The notes under the pieces: generated by a model | What the model was told of the DNA's origin: nothing | Seen by the model: only the letters and a program-made list of their open reading frames with translations | Database searches by the model: none | Shown here: piece after piece, positions 9,575 through 21,852 of the stretch | How positions within the stretch are numbered: the stretch's first letter is position 1 | Layout of the letters: every line of letters begins with the position of its first letter | Origin: Prosapia bicincta | Taxonomy: Eukaryota > Arthropoda > Insecta > Hemiptera > Cercopidae | DNA: 64,000 bases | Assembly (NCBI GenBank): GCA_036971475.1 | Contig: JBAIZL010000008.1 | Coordinates: 12,919,788 to 12,983,787 of the forward strand | Direction: 5' to 3' | Program-made: the position numbers and the translations under genes

Positions 9575-12164
9575 TTATGGAGGGTACATAAGGATTCTGG
9601 GACGGGGGCGGAAGATGGGAGGGGGTCTAGACATATCGCTGATGTTCCGGATATGAGGGTAGCTGGAGCTTACGGCAGTACCGAAGAGTTTTGACAAGAG
9701 GGAACGGATGAAATCTGACAGGGTAGGAGCATGAAAGGAATGACGGATATTTAGATTTGTGAGAAAGAGGGGGGAGTTGGAGATGAACCTCAGCGATCGT
9801 GCCTGGAAGGCTTCGAGACGTTGCCTGGAAGTTTTGGTGCAAAGAGGCGACCAGACTGGTGCTTCGTAGGTTATGACAGGACGGATGAGCATGAGGTATT
9901 TTACTTTTAGAGGTAGAGGACTCTGGCGGGACAGGAGGGGGGACAGTTTAAAGCGGATTGTTATCCCTTTTGGTAGGATGGAGTTGACGTAACGGGAGAA
10001 GGAAAGGCGCTTGTCGAGGATGACGCCAAGGTACTTGATTGAGGACCTCCATGCAATGGACTCCCCATCGAGAGTGTTGGCTCTGATCTGTGGTCGATTT
10101 TTCCTGGTGAAGCATATGGCTTCAGATTTTACTGCATTGACCACTGTTCTCCATTTACGGAGCCATGGCGATAGGGCATCCAGTTGCATTTGGATGGTCC
10201 TGCAGGTTTTAGGTACGTTCCAGGAGCTGCAAAAGAACATGGCGTCATCCGCGTACAATGACAGGGATACGCCAGGTAGGAGAGGAATATCGTTTGTGAA
10301 CAGGAGGTAAAGGAGGGGACCCAGTACAGATTCCTGCGGCACGCCGCCAGAGATCGGACTGGAGGAGGACAGGTGGCCTTCGACAGGAACCGTAAAGTTT
10401 CTGTCTGAAAGGTAGGATCTGAGGAGGAATACGATGGGAGTAGGAAGGGGGCTGGTGGCCAATTTGTAAAGGAGTCCGGGATGCCAAAACGGTCGAAGGC
10501 CTTACTGACGTCGAGGAAAACCGCAGTGGTGGACTGTCTCTTGTTGAAGGCATCCACTACCGCATTTGTGACTCGCAACAACTGCTGTGTAGTGGAGTGC
10601 TCTCTCCGGAAGCCGAATTGCTCCTGTCGAATGACGCCATCCAGAACAGGAAAGATGTGGTGGTGGAGGAGTCTTTCGAAGAGATTGTGTCGAGGTTTAT
10701 GTGGTTTTAGATTAAGGATGACCTTCGCTGTTTTCCAACAGGAGGGGAAGTGGTGAAGACGGATGGAAGAGTTGAAGATGTGGTAAAGGTAAGAGATGAG
10801 GAGAGGTGGGGAGTGTTTTAGGGCGGTGGAGTTAATGGAGTCAAGGCCGAGTGCCTTCTTAGGTTTCAGCTTCTGGATGGCGTCAATGATGTCCCGCCTG
10901 GTGAACCGAAGATCCCCACGCTCCGGCTTTTGGCCAAAGTAACCTTGGAGATATTCGTCCACCAGGGCGGAGTGAGAGCGATCTTCGATTCCCGGATGAG
11001 GAGAGAACTGCAGTTCCAGTGAGTCAGCAAAGACCTCGGCCTTGTCTGACGGAGAGTATACCAGGCCACTCCCTCCACAGAGTGGGTGGCTCAGCCACTT
11101 TTCCCGCAGGAGCTGACGGGATGCTTTCCACACTGATCCATCCGAAACGTCCAAGGAGTCCAGATAGGCCTGCCATGAGTCGGTGGAATGACATTCCAGA
11201 AGCTCCTTGACCAAGCGGATCTGCGCGTTGAATTGCTTTTTGACCGTCGGACATCGCGTAAGCTGCCAGGAGTGTCTAAGGCGGCGTTTCTTTGCGATTT
11301 CGACGAGGATGTAAGCGGGAAGAGATGACCTCCGGGAGGAAGATGTGGCGGGGGAGGTGTTTTTTGAGATGGCGGAGGATAGGGCGGCCTGGACCAGGTG
11401 GGAGAGGTTGTCGAGATCGTCGGGGGAGGATATAGGTGGGAGTTCCGTGGGGAGTAACCGTGAGACATCCTGATGGAAGTCTCTCCAGTTGACTCTCCTC
11501 AGCGGAGTGGGAGGAGTGCGGATGATGGACTTTGAGATGGAGATTAGGATAGGGTTGTGGTCGGAAGAGAGGTCGTCGATGGTAGAAACGGAGACTGGAG
11601 AATGAAAGTTGTTGGTTATGGCGATGTCGAGGACGTCGGGTAAATGAAAGGGATTGGAGGGGATGTGAGTGGGTTCGCTGGGTCCTAGAATGGAGATGGA
11701 GGGATTTGAAATGTCGAACTGAAAGAGTTTTCTCCCGGAGGTGTTTGTGGTGTGACTGTTCCAGGAAGGATGCTTGGCGTTTAGGTCCCCAGCGATGAGG
11801 TCCTGGTTTGGGGTAAGGAGGAGACTGGTAAGTTCTGCGGAAGAGAGATGGGATTTAGGAGGCTTGTAGGTGGAGACGATGGTGGTGGTGATGTTGTTGA
11901 TCGAAACCGCAACCGATGTGTTTTCGACGGTGGAGGTTTTGACAGCTACTCGTTGATGCGATACCCGACGGTGTACGAGAACGGCAGTTCCGCCTGATGA
12001 TTGCGCCCCTGGAGCAAGCGGCCTATCAGTCCTGTGGACGGCTTAGGATGGCAGTGAGAAAGGTAGGAGGGGGTTAAGGTGGGTCTCGGAGATGAGGGCG
12101 ATGTCGATATTGTACGGCCAAGACCACAGGCGTTCCATGCCAAAACACGAAACTCACTGACCAT
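9575..12164 (-). pseudogene. Jockey-type ORF2 (endonuclease-RT), LINE C
   Basis: The start ATG at 12,164 opens MVSEFRVLAWNACGLG. A small deletion then removes about 40 nt that are present in LINE E. Endonuclease pieces run to about 11,480 (IAGDLNAKHPSWNS, DDLSSDHNPILISI). RT follows: KLKPKKALGLDSINS, RQEQFGFRREHSTTQQL, AVFLDVSKAFDR, then a one-base loss near 10,487 shifts the frame to 10,462-9575, which holds GGVPQESVLGPLLYLLFTND and the active site LYADDAMFF. It ends at 9575 in a basic, Pro-rich tail. No RNase H is present, as usual for the Jockey group. Confidence 0.8.
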
Positions 12165-12179
12165 GACCGAGGAGAACAT

Positions 12180-13047
12180 TGGTGACGGACGTGAGGATGA
12201 TGGTGAGGAGGGATTGAACGTCTCTAGCTGGAGAAGCTGTGGAATGAGGTCTTGTATTTTTTTTTCTAGGGCGGCGTTTGAAAGGACTGGAGGAGGAGGT
12301 GTTTTCGGTGGGTGGAGGTGGGGGCGGGATGGTAGCCGGTGGATATTGTTGCTTTGGTGCTGATGGCGCTGGGTTAGCGTGTGAAGCTGTAGGTCCTATT
12401 GCAGGCCTCGACTATGATGGTGGTGAAGGTCCTGGCTTAGACCGCGACGCTGGGGTCGATGAGGTGGCCGAGACTGCGGAGGAGAAAGTCCTCTGAAGTG
12501 GCTTTGGAGGAGGCGCTGGTTTGAAGGAAAGGGCGGGGAAGGCCGTCGAGTCCGCAGGAGCTGCGGAGGCTGAAACGGACGATGGTGCTGGGATTGGTTG
12601 TGTCCCTGGTCGCTGAGTTGTGTTGCACCGACGACTGTTGGCGTGAGCGCTGACACTGCAGCAGAACCTTGTAATGGGGGCAACCTCGGTAATTGGCCGT
12701 GTGCTCGCCTCCACAATTGCAGCACTTGGGGGCTGCTTGTTGCACTGTCCGATCTCGTGATTATTGCCACACTTAAAGCAGCGAGGCGAAAGGTAACAGT
12801 TCAGGGAACTGTGTCCGTACCTCTGGCAGGCGAAGCATTGTGGAATGCCAGGGCGAGAGGTGAATGTTTCGACTTGCACCCGCAAGAAGAATACTGAGGA
12901 GAGCTTGTAAATGTTCATGAATTGGCCTTCGCGTCTTAGTTTGACGAGGAAGACGTTTACTCCGCATCGTTTAAGACGATGGGGGAAATTGTAGGGGTTG
13001 TCATCTTCTTTGCGGGGTGATCCTGGCACACTACTTGACGGTAACAC
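12180..13047 (-). pseudogene. Jockey-type ORF1 with zinc knuckles, LINE C
   Basis: It contains VNVFLVKLRREGQFMNIYKL, then the knuckles CFACQRYGHSSLNC, CFKCGNNHEIGQC and, in the neighbouring frame (12,745-12,437), CCNCGGEHTANYRGC. A Pro/Ser-rich tail ends near the ORF2 start. One frame change falls between the second and third knuckles near 12,745, and a second falls in the tail. The protein is the RNA-binding Gag-like product of Jockey-type LINEs. The N-terminal half of the pre-knuckle domain is missing. Confidence 0.75.
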
Positions 13048-13064
13048 CTCTTAAACGAGACTAT

Positions 13065-13400
13065 GGCTTTAATCGTGTTTAATTAAACGTTGGGTCTAAC
13101 TTTATAAAAATTCCAATTAGACTGTGAGAAGTTATTTTATATATTACGAATTTTTATTTATTACGCAAATTTAGACAACTTTTCTCTTCTGAAATGTTAA
13201 ATCAATACATCATACATATTACGTACATTGTAATATTATTTATTCAGTTTCGGAATTTCATTAAAAATTACATTTTCTTAAGAAAAAAAGTAAAACCCTT
13301 TACAGAGTTACCTGTGCTTTTGACTTTAAACTAAGTTATTCTACATGGTATCGTTAAACACAGAACATTGTAATATATCTAAAAACTAATTTACTTGAAT
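13065..13400 (-). repeat. Repeat P1, copy 1
   Basis: About 330 bp of AT-rich sequence recognisable by attacgaatttttatttatta, a block ending in catggtat and flanking aacacagaac. It matches 14,240-14,570 (same strand) and, inverted, 29,690-30,035 and 35,510-35,840. It lies directly upstream of LINE C ORF1. Confidence 0.7.
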
Positions 13401-13489
13401 TTTTAAATTCTAAATTTCCTTATTATATTTTCTAAAAAACTGCACATTTGATAATAGGGTAAATGTAATCCTACAGAAATATTTAAAAC

Positions 13490-13720
13490 TTGGGCTCTAG
13501 AGCTAAATAATATCCATTAGATTTGTTGAGGGAATTAAATTCTTGAACACATTTAAAAGATAACCAGATGAATATCTTGGTAAACGAAAATTGTCGGCTT
13601 TAAAAATTTAGACTTTTTATTAGTGCCTATGTGCACCGAAATAAAAAATTAGGTTTGTTTACACAAGGCCAACCAAGGTTAAACTATTCATCATGTACAG
13701 TAGCCATAGATATTTACAAA
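13490..13720. repeat. Repeat R3, copy 1
   Basis: About 230 bp (gactttttattagtgcctatg, attaggtttg, aaggccaaccaaggtt) that recurs in diverged form at about 44,530-44,870. It has no coding potential I recognise. Confidence 0.5.
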
Positions 13721-14239
13721 CTATTGGTTACTTCTCTCAGGCACTTCAAAGAGAAGCAACCAACGGGATATTGCCAAAGTAGGATCACCTGTTATTCAGT
13801 CCATCCTATTACACGGGAAGGGCAATCGGGTTCATACGGATACAGTATGAAGGGACTCCTCCAAACCACGCTGACGCCAGGAATCTCCTAAAAGCTGCCT
13901 TTAATTAGGCATATTTGTATTGTCAGCCTGTAAACAGAAGAAGAGAGGTCAGCTGTCCTGCAAGAGCACATGCTGTAACTCTAATGATGCTATTTGCAGC
14001 CCCTCGATCGTCTCAGTACGGTAACCATACCTTGGATCTTCGGCGGAACTCTTTGGCTCCCGCTCCCATGAATGCTGTCTCTATAACATATCTACAGCAG
14101 ATAGAATATGGATGTTGACTGTACTGTAAGGTTCTTGGCTGTTTGTGACTAGTCGCTTCATAGGTGTTCTTCAAAGTTGTTTGTGCGGTGTATTTACATT
14201 TAAATTTTGAAAATATGTTTGTTGCCTGGTGTAAAGTTT
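13721..14239 (-). other. Possible LINE 5' untranslated fragment
   Basis: The segment 13,726-13,800 (ttacttctctcaggcactt and on) resembles 7185-7260, the 5' untranslated part of the RNase H-bearing LINE. The rest, to the next P1 copy, shows no gene. Short open frames at 13,631-14,118 have no recognisable domain. Confidence 0.4.
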
Positions 14240-14575
14240 TGGTCTAACTTAAAAAAGCATTCTAATTAGGCTTTGAGGAGTTTTTATACATTACGAATTG
14301 TCATTTATTAGCAGAAATTATAAAAATTTTTTCCTCTTATATGTTAAACCAATACATTATACTCATTATGTACATTGAAATATTATTTGTTCTGTTTACG
14401 AATTACATTAAAAATGATTTTTTTAAAGAAAAAAGGTAAAAATATTAACAGAGTCACCTACACTTTTGACTTGGAACTAAGTTATTCTACATGGTATTGT
14501 TGATTAAACACAGCACGTTGTATTGGATTGTAATACAATTTAGTTACTTATTTTTACATTCTGACATACCCTTAA
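14240..14575 (-). repeat. Repeat P1, copy 2
   Basis: A diverged copy of the P1 repeat (tacattacgaattgtcattta, ttctacatggtattg). Unlike the other three copies, no LINE ORF1 follows it. Confidence 0.65.
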
Positions 14576-14659
14576 TAATATCTTTAAAAAAATGACACAC
14601 ATTTTTTTTGTTAAAAAATGAATAATTTTTTTTTTAATTAATGTAACCCAATAATTGTT

Positions 14660-15560
14660 AAATGTGATACCATTTAAACAGGCGATAGTAAATGTTTGTT
14701 GTTATTCATGGGCAATTATAAGTTGCTTGCTCACGTGTATCAAGATGCTGTAAATATTGTTTATAAGTCTGTTTTATGAATATTTTTATGTAAGCACGTT
14801 CATATTACAAACCGTTTCAACAACCTATTTCAACACTGCTTTGTATTTCAGAATGACAATACAAATATACGTCAACCTCATACGAAGGACGGGTACTCTC
14901 TAAAGCTACAAATAACGTGTATCCATAAATTTTTCTCTCACATAGTCTATTAGTAAAATCTTTTAGGTACAAGAAAATGTAAAATATATACAAATACTGT
15001 AACAATTAGAAATCTTATTAAGTCAACTGGTGACTGCCCCTCCAGTTGGCCTAGTGACTTTGGTGTAACATTTTATTTCCTATGTTGATTATATCGCATA
15101 TATTTATAAAATATATTAAAATGACCCTCCTACGTCGATTGGTACTAAATTCATCTAATTTCTTTCATGTTATACATTTGTTTTTGCAATTCTAATTTAA
15201 ACAGAAGTGTCCTGTGTTATAGGCTTACAATTCCAACAGTATATTTGTGCTTGTGTTAGTAATACAACTGTGGTTAATAATAAATTTCTTCATAATACTT
15301 CATGAAGGATTGTACACAAATTATTTCTGCCCTATGAAATGAACATTTTCGAAAGTTGAAAATATTGTCTGTAGGTAGTATATTTTACCATTACTATATG
15401 GTAAAATATATATTTGTTTTGTTAAAAATAATATTAAGTAATTCCAATTTTAGCAATAGGTTTTTTGCTATTTGACTACAGCTCATAGTTAGCAGCACTG
15501 TACTAAAATTTTAAAAAATCTACTTCTTATTAATGTTACTTTTCAAATAAAACAGATGAC
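14660..15560 (+). repeat. Repeat R2, longest copy
   Basis: About 900 bp of AT-rich, non-coding sequence (tttgttgttattcat, gtacaagaaaatgtaaaat, cccctccagttggcctagtg, acagctcatagttagcagca). Parts recur at 18,900-19,355, 28,440-28,740, 50,553-50,921 and 57,979-58,505. The errantivirus-like element is inserted in one copy. The nature of R2 is unknown, and I see no clear terminal inverted repeats. Confidence 0.65.
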
Positions 15561-15879
15561 AAATCGGCTATAAATTTAGTCAAAATTTCAAATTCTAAAA
15601 CATAAAAAGCATACATTACAAAACATCAACAATTACATGTACTTTAATTGTACTTTAGTCATGAGATCCCAGTATAGAACAGTCATTTCTCTGCATACTT
15701 TAAAGTATACTTTAGAAAGTATACTTTAGTCGTTTTTCTGTATAGAACAATAATTTGATTTTATTAAATTTGTGAAATGGTAAGTGAACGTAATTTACTT
15801 AGTGTCTTGAAATATTTTTTTTGTTTATATAAATCATTTACCTAAAAACATTTGAACATATCTTAGTATGTTAAACTTG

Positions 15880-16130
15880 CCTATATTAGCCCTTAAGTTT
15901 TTTAATATCAGAATTATGGTCTGATTTGACAATGGAACACATCTTCCGAAACAGCTTTCCTCAATTTTCGGAGAAGTAAGTGCTATGGCTTTATACTATG
16001 GGCATGCAAGTGTAACATACTAAATTGTGTTCAAGTTTTAAATTAAAAGCTAATGAGTGGCGTAAAACAAAACTTCTTACTTGGCCTTATGCTGCTACTA
16101 AATAGTAAACATATATTCTAGTAAATGTAT
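15880..16130. repeat. Penelope-tail-like palindromic block, unit 1
   Basis: It contains ggtctgatttgacaatgg, acacatcttccgaaacag and gtaagtgctat, the sequence seen at the 3' end of the Penelope-like copies (35,070-35,140 and 60,720-60,800). Diverged inverted copies of a cttgcctatagtagcactta-like stretch flank it. Unit 2 lies 350 bp downstream. Confidence 0.5.
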
Positions 16131-16219
16131 TATTTATTAAAAATGTAATGATTTGTTACATATTGTTTACATTAAATTTTAATGCTTTGCCACAAATTTA
16201 CTCAAATTCTTACAAATTT

Positions 16220-16545
16220 TTAGTATGTTAAACCTACCTATAGTAGCACTTACGTTTTTATGATCAAAATTACGGTCTGAGTTGACAATGGAACACATCT
16301 TAAAAAACAGATTTCCTCAATATTAAAAAAAGTAAGTTCTATTAGTTAGTATGCCTATACAAGTGCAACATACTAAAGTATGTACAAGTTTTTAATTAAA
16401 AACTAGTTGCTCAAGTGGTGATGGAATCAATTATTATAAATCAATTATGTACCATAATTGATATACACTTCTTATAAAGTTAATGAGTGGAGTAACGCCA
16501 AATTTCTTACTCAGCCTTATGCTACTACTAAATAGTAAAAAAATA
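16220..16545. repeat. Penelope-tail-like palindromic block, unit 2
   Basis: A direct, diverged duplicate of unit 1, with cctatagtagcacttac at the left and ggtctgagttgacaatggaa inside. Both units are followed by aatgagtgg and ccttatgctRctactaaat, so the duplication extends past the block. Confidence 0.5.
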
Positions 16546-16549
16546 AACT

Positions 16550-18899
16550 ACCAATTAAATTATTTATTAAAAATATTAGAGGTCCAATGATTTTGTAGCT
16601 TTTTATTTATAAAAACTTTTAATGCTTTGCAACAAATTTACACAAACTTTTATAAATGGTACATAAAATTTAAATGATGTTTAGAAAATAAATTTTTATT
16701 AGACTAAACTTTAAATTTAACCCTAGTAATAATGGTCGACTGCAAATTAACATAATCATAATAATATTGTGATCATCTTTTTAAAAAAATGTTCCTCATG
16801 GAACAAAATCCCATCTAACATTAGTAGTTACAATCGCCACTACTAGATGTTGAGCCTGTGTTGCAAATAGTGCTGCCTTGGCAGTCCTAAGGACCTAATA
16901 ATAATTTTCTATGATAATAATATATTGAATCAATTTAATAGCTTCATAAATTTACAAGCAAATATTAAGAATATGTTGAAATAAAGCAAAAATACAAAGT
17001 AGGTAACCTTTTGGTGAAGTATAAACTAGAAGATAACAGAGGTCACTGGGTTTTTTACAAACGATTTTTTACAAATGAAAAGAAATATGTCTATCAGTAT
17101 TCAGAGTTTAAAAAAAAATAAAAATAAAAATAAGAATAAATTTTTTTTTCAAACATCACATGGATTCTCATGACTAAAATAGACTTACAGTCTATGGCGA
17201 TTAACCATCATAAACAACCATCATAAAAGAAATCATAATATTAATAATTAAACTTATGGAGCTAGATGGCAGGAGACGTAAATCAGCTTTCAAGACGGGC
17301 GGACGGTCATCGGGAAATCCAGAAAAAGGTTCCAGAATGCTGAGATATAAATTTACTTAAATAAAAATATAATATCTTATTGAAAATTAATGATTAAATA
17401 AATATAAAAGCAAATGACATTTTTTAAACAGTAATATAAGTGGTGGTTATAAAACAAAAATTCCTTCTAATATGAAAGCAAGTTCTAAAATCATAAGATT
17501 AGAGTTACGTCGTTATAACAAGTTAGCGTTCAACAAAGTCAAAACAATATATAGGCCTATTCAAAATGAATATTAGCATAATTTATTTAAAGTCAATGTT
17601 AGTAAGAGAATAAGAAATTCAGAAAGAAATTCAATAGTAAATAATTTAGTACTTAAGTTAGAAAAACGTATTTTATATCCATGTATCATATATTAAACAT
17701 CTAGGATCAAATAACTGTAAAGATGTAAATCTAGTGAAACTGGTTCTAAAATCCTTCTTTTATTATGTTTGGGAGCACAAATAAAAATTAAACACGAAGG
17801 CACTAGGAAGTAATCTTTCCTGTTACTTCTACAAATAATAATATGGACATAAAATAGAATAAATTGGTATAAACTATTCTTCTCTTGTATATAAATAAAT
17901 TAAATTTATGTGTGTAATTTAAACTCTAAAAAACCACAATGTTCTCATAATGACTACAAAAGTTAGAGACAGTTAAATAATAGTGTTATCCAATTGATTG
18001 ATGAACGTTATGCAAAGATTACATGAACATTTCTGAACTTTATAAACCATTCAAGAGTATTACTTGTTCAAAGAACTGCCTATTAATATAAAAATAAGTA
18101 AAAAAAATTTGATGGAATTTAAGTAAGAATTGTATAATCTTTAAGAAAAGCAAATTTTAATTTTCATTTAACTAAAACTAGTTAGAACAAAAAATGGTTA
18201 AAATTATTATAACTACCCTGTGGTAAATCAATTAATGAAATTTCTGAAATGTTTCCAACCAGCAAAAACAGTAAAATTAAATAATTCAATTAAACTAGCA
18301 AAAAGATTTCTTAAGAGATACTTTTGAAAGAGAAAATTAATAGAAAAAATTCACAGCTTAACGAACATTTATAAGTTACATATTATCACATAAATGAGTG
18401 ATAAACATTTGGGTTGGTTTTTTAAACAAAGTCCAGGGATTTATCCATTGGCAGATCACGCTCGAAACACCACCAATACCAGGAAATTGTATGACGGGTG
18501 CGATCAAATTCTGACCGCTGTTGAATTGGCGAATTTCGGCCCTACAGTGTCCATCATCACCAAGTAAAGTTTACGCGAAAAAGCATTAATGTGGTCACGT
18601 TGATGGTAACGATATGTGTGCAACGTGAGTTTTGAGGGCCATCTCCCTAAGAGGGTGCAAGGTTTGGCTGCAGTGTGTGTGTGTGTGTGTTTTGTTCAAG
18701 CACGTAATACCTACTGGACTCACTTGGCTGAAATTTTAGGCACCTTGGTTACCACAAAGGGGTATTTTTCTATTTTTATCTAGAAATTTCATCAGGGCAC
18801 CTCTCCACTGGCCTTGAAAACTCCCTTAACGCTCAGCTATCTACACTCCGTTATATATTTGGCTTAATCAGAATATAGTAAATGTGTTTTTAATCACCT
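16550..18899. other. Gene-free AT-rich stretch
   Basis: I see no gene. It includes repeat R4 (17,040-17,260) and a short (GT)n tract at 18,673-18,690. A somewhat more GC-rich patch at 18,420-18,830 has no frame or repeat partner that I recognise in the window. Confidence 0.6.
17040..17260 (+). repeat. Repeat R4, copy 1
   Basis: The stretch tttacaaatgaaaagaaata, tgtctatcag, ttacagtct, ccatcataaa and ataataatattaataa recurs in the same order at 45,395-45,590. It is an old dispersed repeat with no coding content. Confidence 0.6.
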
Positions 18900-19355
18900 G
18901 TAAAAGTAATTTTTAAATACATTTAAACAGATGATAGTATATGTTTGTTGTTATTCATTGGCAATTCTATGTTGCTTGCTCGCGTGTTTCTAGCGGCAGG
19001 AACCTACTTATTTTCACAAAGGAAAACAAAGGTGTAAATATTGTTTTTACGTCGGTTTGATGAAAACTTTTTTTGTGTAAGCACGTTCGTTTCAACAACC
19101 TAGATTTAACTAATTTCATTATTATTTTGTACTTCGGAATGCAATAAGCACAATACAAATACGTCAACTATGTACAGAGGACGGGTAGTGTTTTATATTA
19201 GGAAAAATTACAATGTTACCACGAAATAAAAAATTATTTGAAAAATCATAAAACCTAAAAATAAGGGGTATCCATAATTGTTTCTCTCATATAATCTATA
19301 AATACAATCCTTTAGATACAAGAAAATGTAAAATGTATGGAAATACTATAACAAT
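18900..19355 (+). repeat. Repeat R2, partial copy
   Basis: It is similar to 14,680-15,005 (tatgtttgttgttattcat, gtacaagaaaatgtaaaat-like end). The R2 similarity stops at about 19,355, exactly where Gypsy RT sequence begins. Confidence 0.6.
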
Positions 19356-19359
19356 TAAA

Positions 19360-21852
19360 GCCCATATTTGAGTCCCTCATTTTTAGTTTCAAAGGGAGAT
19401 AAACATAGACTTGTAGTGAATTATGGCAAAATGAACCAATTAATAGAAAGAGTTTCACATCCTATTGGCGACATGGCCGATTGTTATCAATTTCTGGGTA
19501 ATGCTAAGTATTTTAGTTGTATTGATCTCTGTAACAGTTTCCACCAGATACCGCTTACCGAAAATAGCAAAAAATATACAGCGTTTTCAACACCTTTCAG
19601 TCAATATACTTATACGAGAATTCCATATGGTTTGCATGTAGGCAGTGGAATATTAAGCTCGTATATTGAAAGAATATTTAGTGATATAAAGTTTAAATAC
19701 ATGTTGAACTTTGTTGATGGCATTCTTATATATAGTAATAGTTTAGAGGAACATCTGAAACATGTTAGAGAAGTGATTAGTAGATTGAGTAAAAATAATT
19801 TAACTGTGAATTTGAGCAAGGCAAAATTTGTATGTAAAGAATTAATTTTTTGGGTAATAAAGTGAGCCATAATCAAATTACAATCAATCCAGAAAGAACA
19901 AGTTCAATAAAAAATTTTCCTAGACCAAAAAATGCTAAGGAAGTGTCTAGATTTATAGGCATGGTGTCATCTTTCAGTAGTTTCATTAAAGATTATGCAA
20001 AAATTGCTAGTATATTGAACGAGTTAAGGAAGAAAAGAGTTAAATTCCAGTGGACGGAAGAATGTGAGAAAAGTTTTAACACTTTAAAAAATTGTATCTC
20101 CAATCCTCCCTGTTTAACAATTGCGGATTACAACAAACCTTTCTATCTGATGACAGATGCCAGTGAATATGGCGTTGGTGCATGCTTGTTACAGAAGAAC
20201 AATGCTGATCAAAAGAAACCAGTAGCTTACTTTTCAAAGAAATTCACGGATTCAGAGCGAGCTCTTTCTGTATACGAAAAGGAAACTTTAGCCATTGTTC
20301 TTAGCATCGAAAAATTTTATAAATTCTTAGAGGTACAACCCTTTTACTTGCTTACCGATAATCAAGCGTTATCGTGGTCTCTTGCACATTTCCGAAAGTT
20401 AGGGAAATTGGGAATATGGTTAGAAAGAATTGTGAGTCTACCTTTTAAAATATTTCATATAAAAGGGCAACAGAATGTAGTAGCCGACGCTCTTAGTAGA
20501 ATCCACAATAATGGGGAAGGTATTGATATCAAAATAGTTGAGATTGAGTCAAAGGACGAAATCTTTAAAAAAGATAAACAGGGGAAGAAATTCCAATCCA
20601 TTAACAACAACAAATGTCCTAATCCTCAAACTAATGTGATTTCGCAAATACCTTTAGGTTACCTAGATTTGAAAGTACATCAGAAAACAGATCCTGAAAT
20701 AAAAAGAATTGTAGATAGTATTAAATCTAAAACTAACAATAAAAAGTTTTGTATGAGCAAAGGCCTATTAATGTTTAATAGATAAAAACAAATTAAAAAT
20801 TTATTTGCCTGTTAATTTAAAAGACATGATGTTATCATACTTCATTTCTTGGCGGACATCTTAGTCAATTAAAAACCATGTCAAAGATTAACCAATATTT
20901 CTATAGACCTAATTTGTGTAATTTTATAAAACAAAAAATTAAAGATTGTCAAATATGTGCTACTTGTAAACAAGCACCAAAGATTTATAATGGGAAACTT
21001 GTAAGTTTTGTATCAAACAATCCTATGCAAAAACTGTATGTAGATATAATGGGACCATTAGTAAGGAGTAAGAAAGGTCATAATCATTTGTTAATTGCAG
21101 TAGATGATTTAAGTAGATTCTGTTATATAATGCCTTTAAGGAATGCCAAAGCTGTAAATGTCATCAACAAGTTGAGAGATGTAGTTTTTGCTAATTTTGG
21201 TATGCCTCGTTTCTTGGTGTCTGATAATGGAGCATGTTTTAAAGCCATTGAGTTTAAAAATTTTATGTTTAATAATGGAATAAAACATATCAAAACCCTG
21301 CCATATATACCAAGAGCTAATAAAGCTGAGATATATATTAAAAATATTAAGGTTTTGTTAAGGAGCTTTTTTCATGATAAACAAACAATGTGGGATGAAG
21401 GACTCCATTATTTGCAAATTTGTCTAAATTCAGCCTTCAATGAATCCACTGGCCATTCAGCCTTTGAATTAATGTTTAATTTTAAACCAAATGATTTGTT
21501 AACGAATTTGTGGAGTTCGAATGACATTGTAGAAAATAAAATTTCCAAAACAGTAATAGCAAGCAGACTTAACAAAGCCATAAAGAATATTAAAATGTCA
21601 ATTGAGAGAAATAAAAAGTATGGTATCTATAAAGGGGATAATGTGCACCTTTTCAAAGTAGGAGATAAGGTGTATGTAAAGCATCAGTCATTATCAAAAA
21701 AGATAGATAAATATCAAGCTAAGCTAGATGTAAAATATAAAGGTCCATACAAATTATTATATTTCTTAAACCCTGTAAGTGTTTTAATACAAGGGGTAGA
21801 AAATTTAAATGAAATACGCAAGGTGCATATCTCGCAATTAAAAAGAGGCTAG
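19360..21852 (+). pseudogene. Ty3/Gypsy pol remnant (RT, RNase H, integrase)
   Basis: Three open pieces lie in order. At 19,368-19,865 is RT: HRLVVNYGKMNQLI, CIDLCNSFHQIPL, and FVDGILIYS where the catalytic pair should be Asp-Asp, so the second Asp is Gly. At 19,850-20,785 are the RT thumb and RNase H: FYLMTDASEYGVGA, VYEKETLAIV, LTDNQAL, NVVADALSRI. At 20,878-21,852 is integrase: the His part of the HHCC finger lies in a broken frame at 20,840-20,880, Cys in CQIC, then Asp in YVDIMGP, Asp in VSDNGACF and Glu in NKAEIYIK, ending KVHISQLKRG. Frame changes near 19,855 and 20,785-20,878 and the changed RT motif make it a dead copy. Confidence 0.85.

Larger units (their letters stand above)
9418..13060 (-). 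mobile_element. Jockey-type LINE C (near full length, broken)
   Basis: It reads on the minus strand from ORF1 (about 13,047) to a 3' untranslated end and poly(A) (T-run about 9422-9431). The 3' untranslated sequence matches the end of LINE E at 40,326-40,427 (ctccatttc, tatgtcac, cacctacactacacaca), so C and E are the same family. It is 5' truncated or diverged before residue ~1 of ORF1 and is preceded by repeat P1. Confidence 0.8.

Noticed and set aside
13631..14118. Two plus-strand frames of 86 and 67 codons
   Set aside because: They fall in a region resembling a LINE 5' untranslated segment on the other strand, with no recognisable protein features.
18420..18840. A GC-richer patch as a possible host exon
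   Set aside because: Stops in all frames and no recognisable peptide; the features reduce to a (GT)n tract and unassigned sequence.
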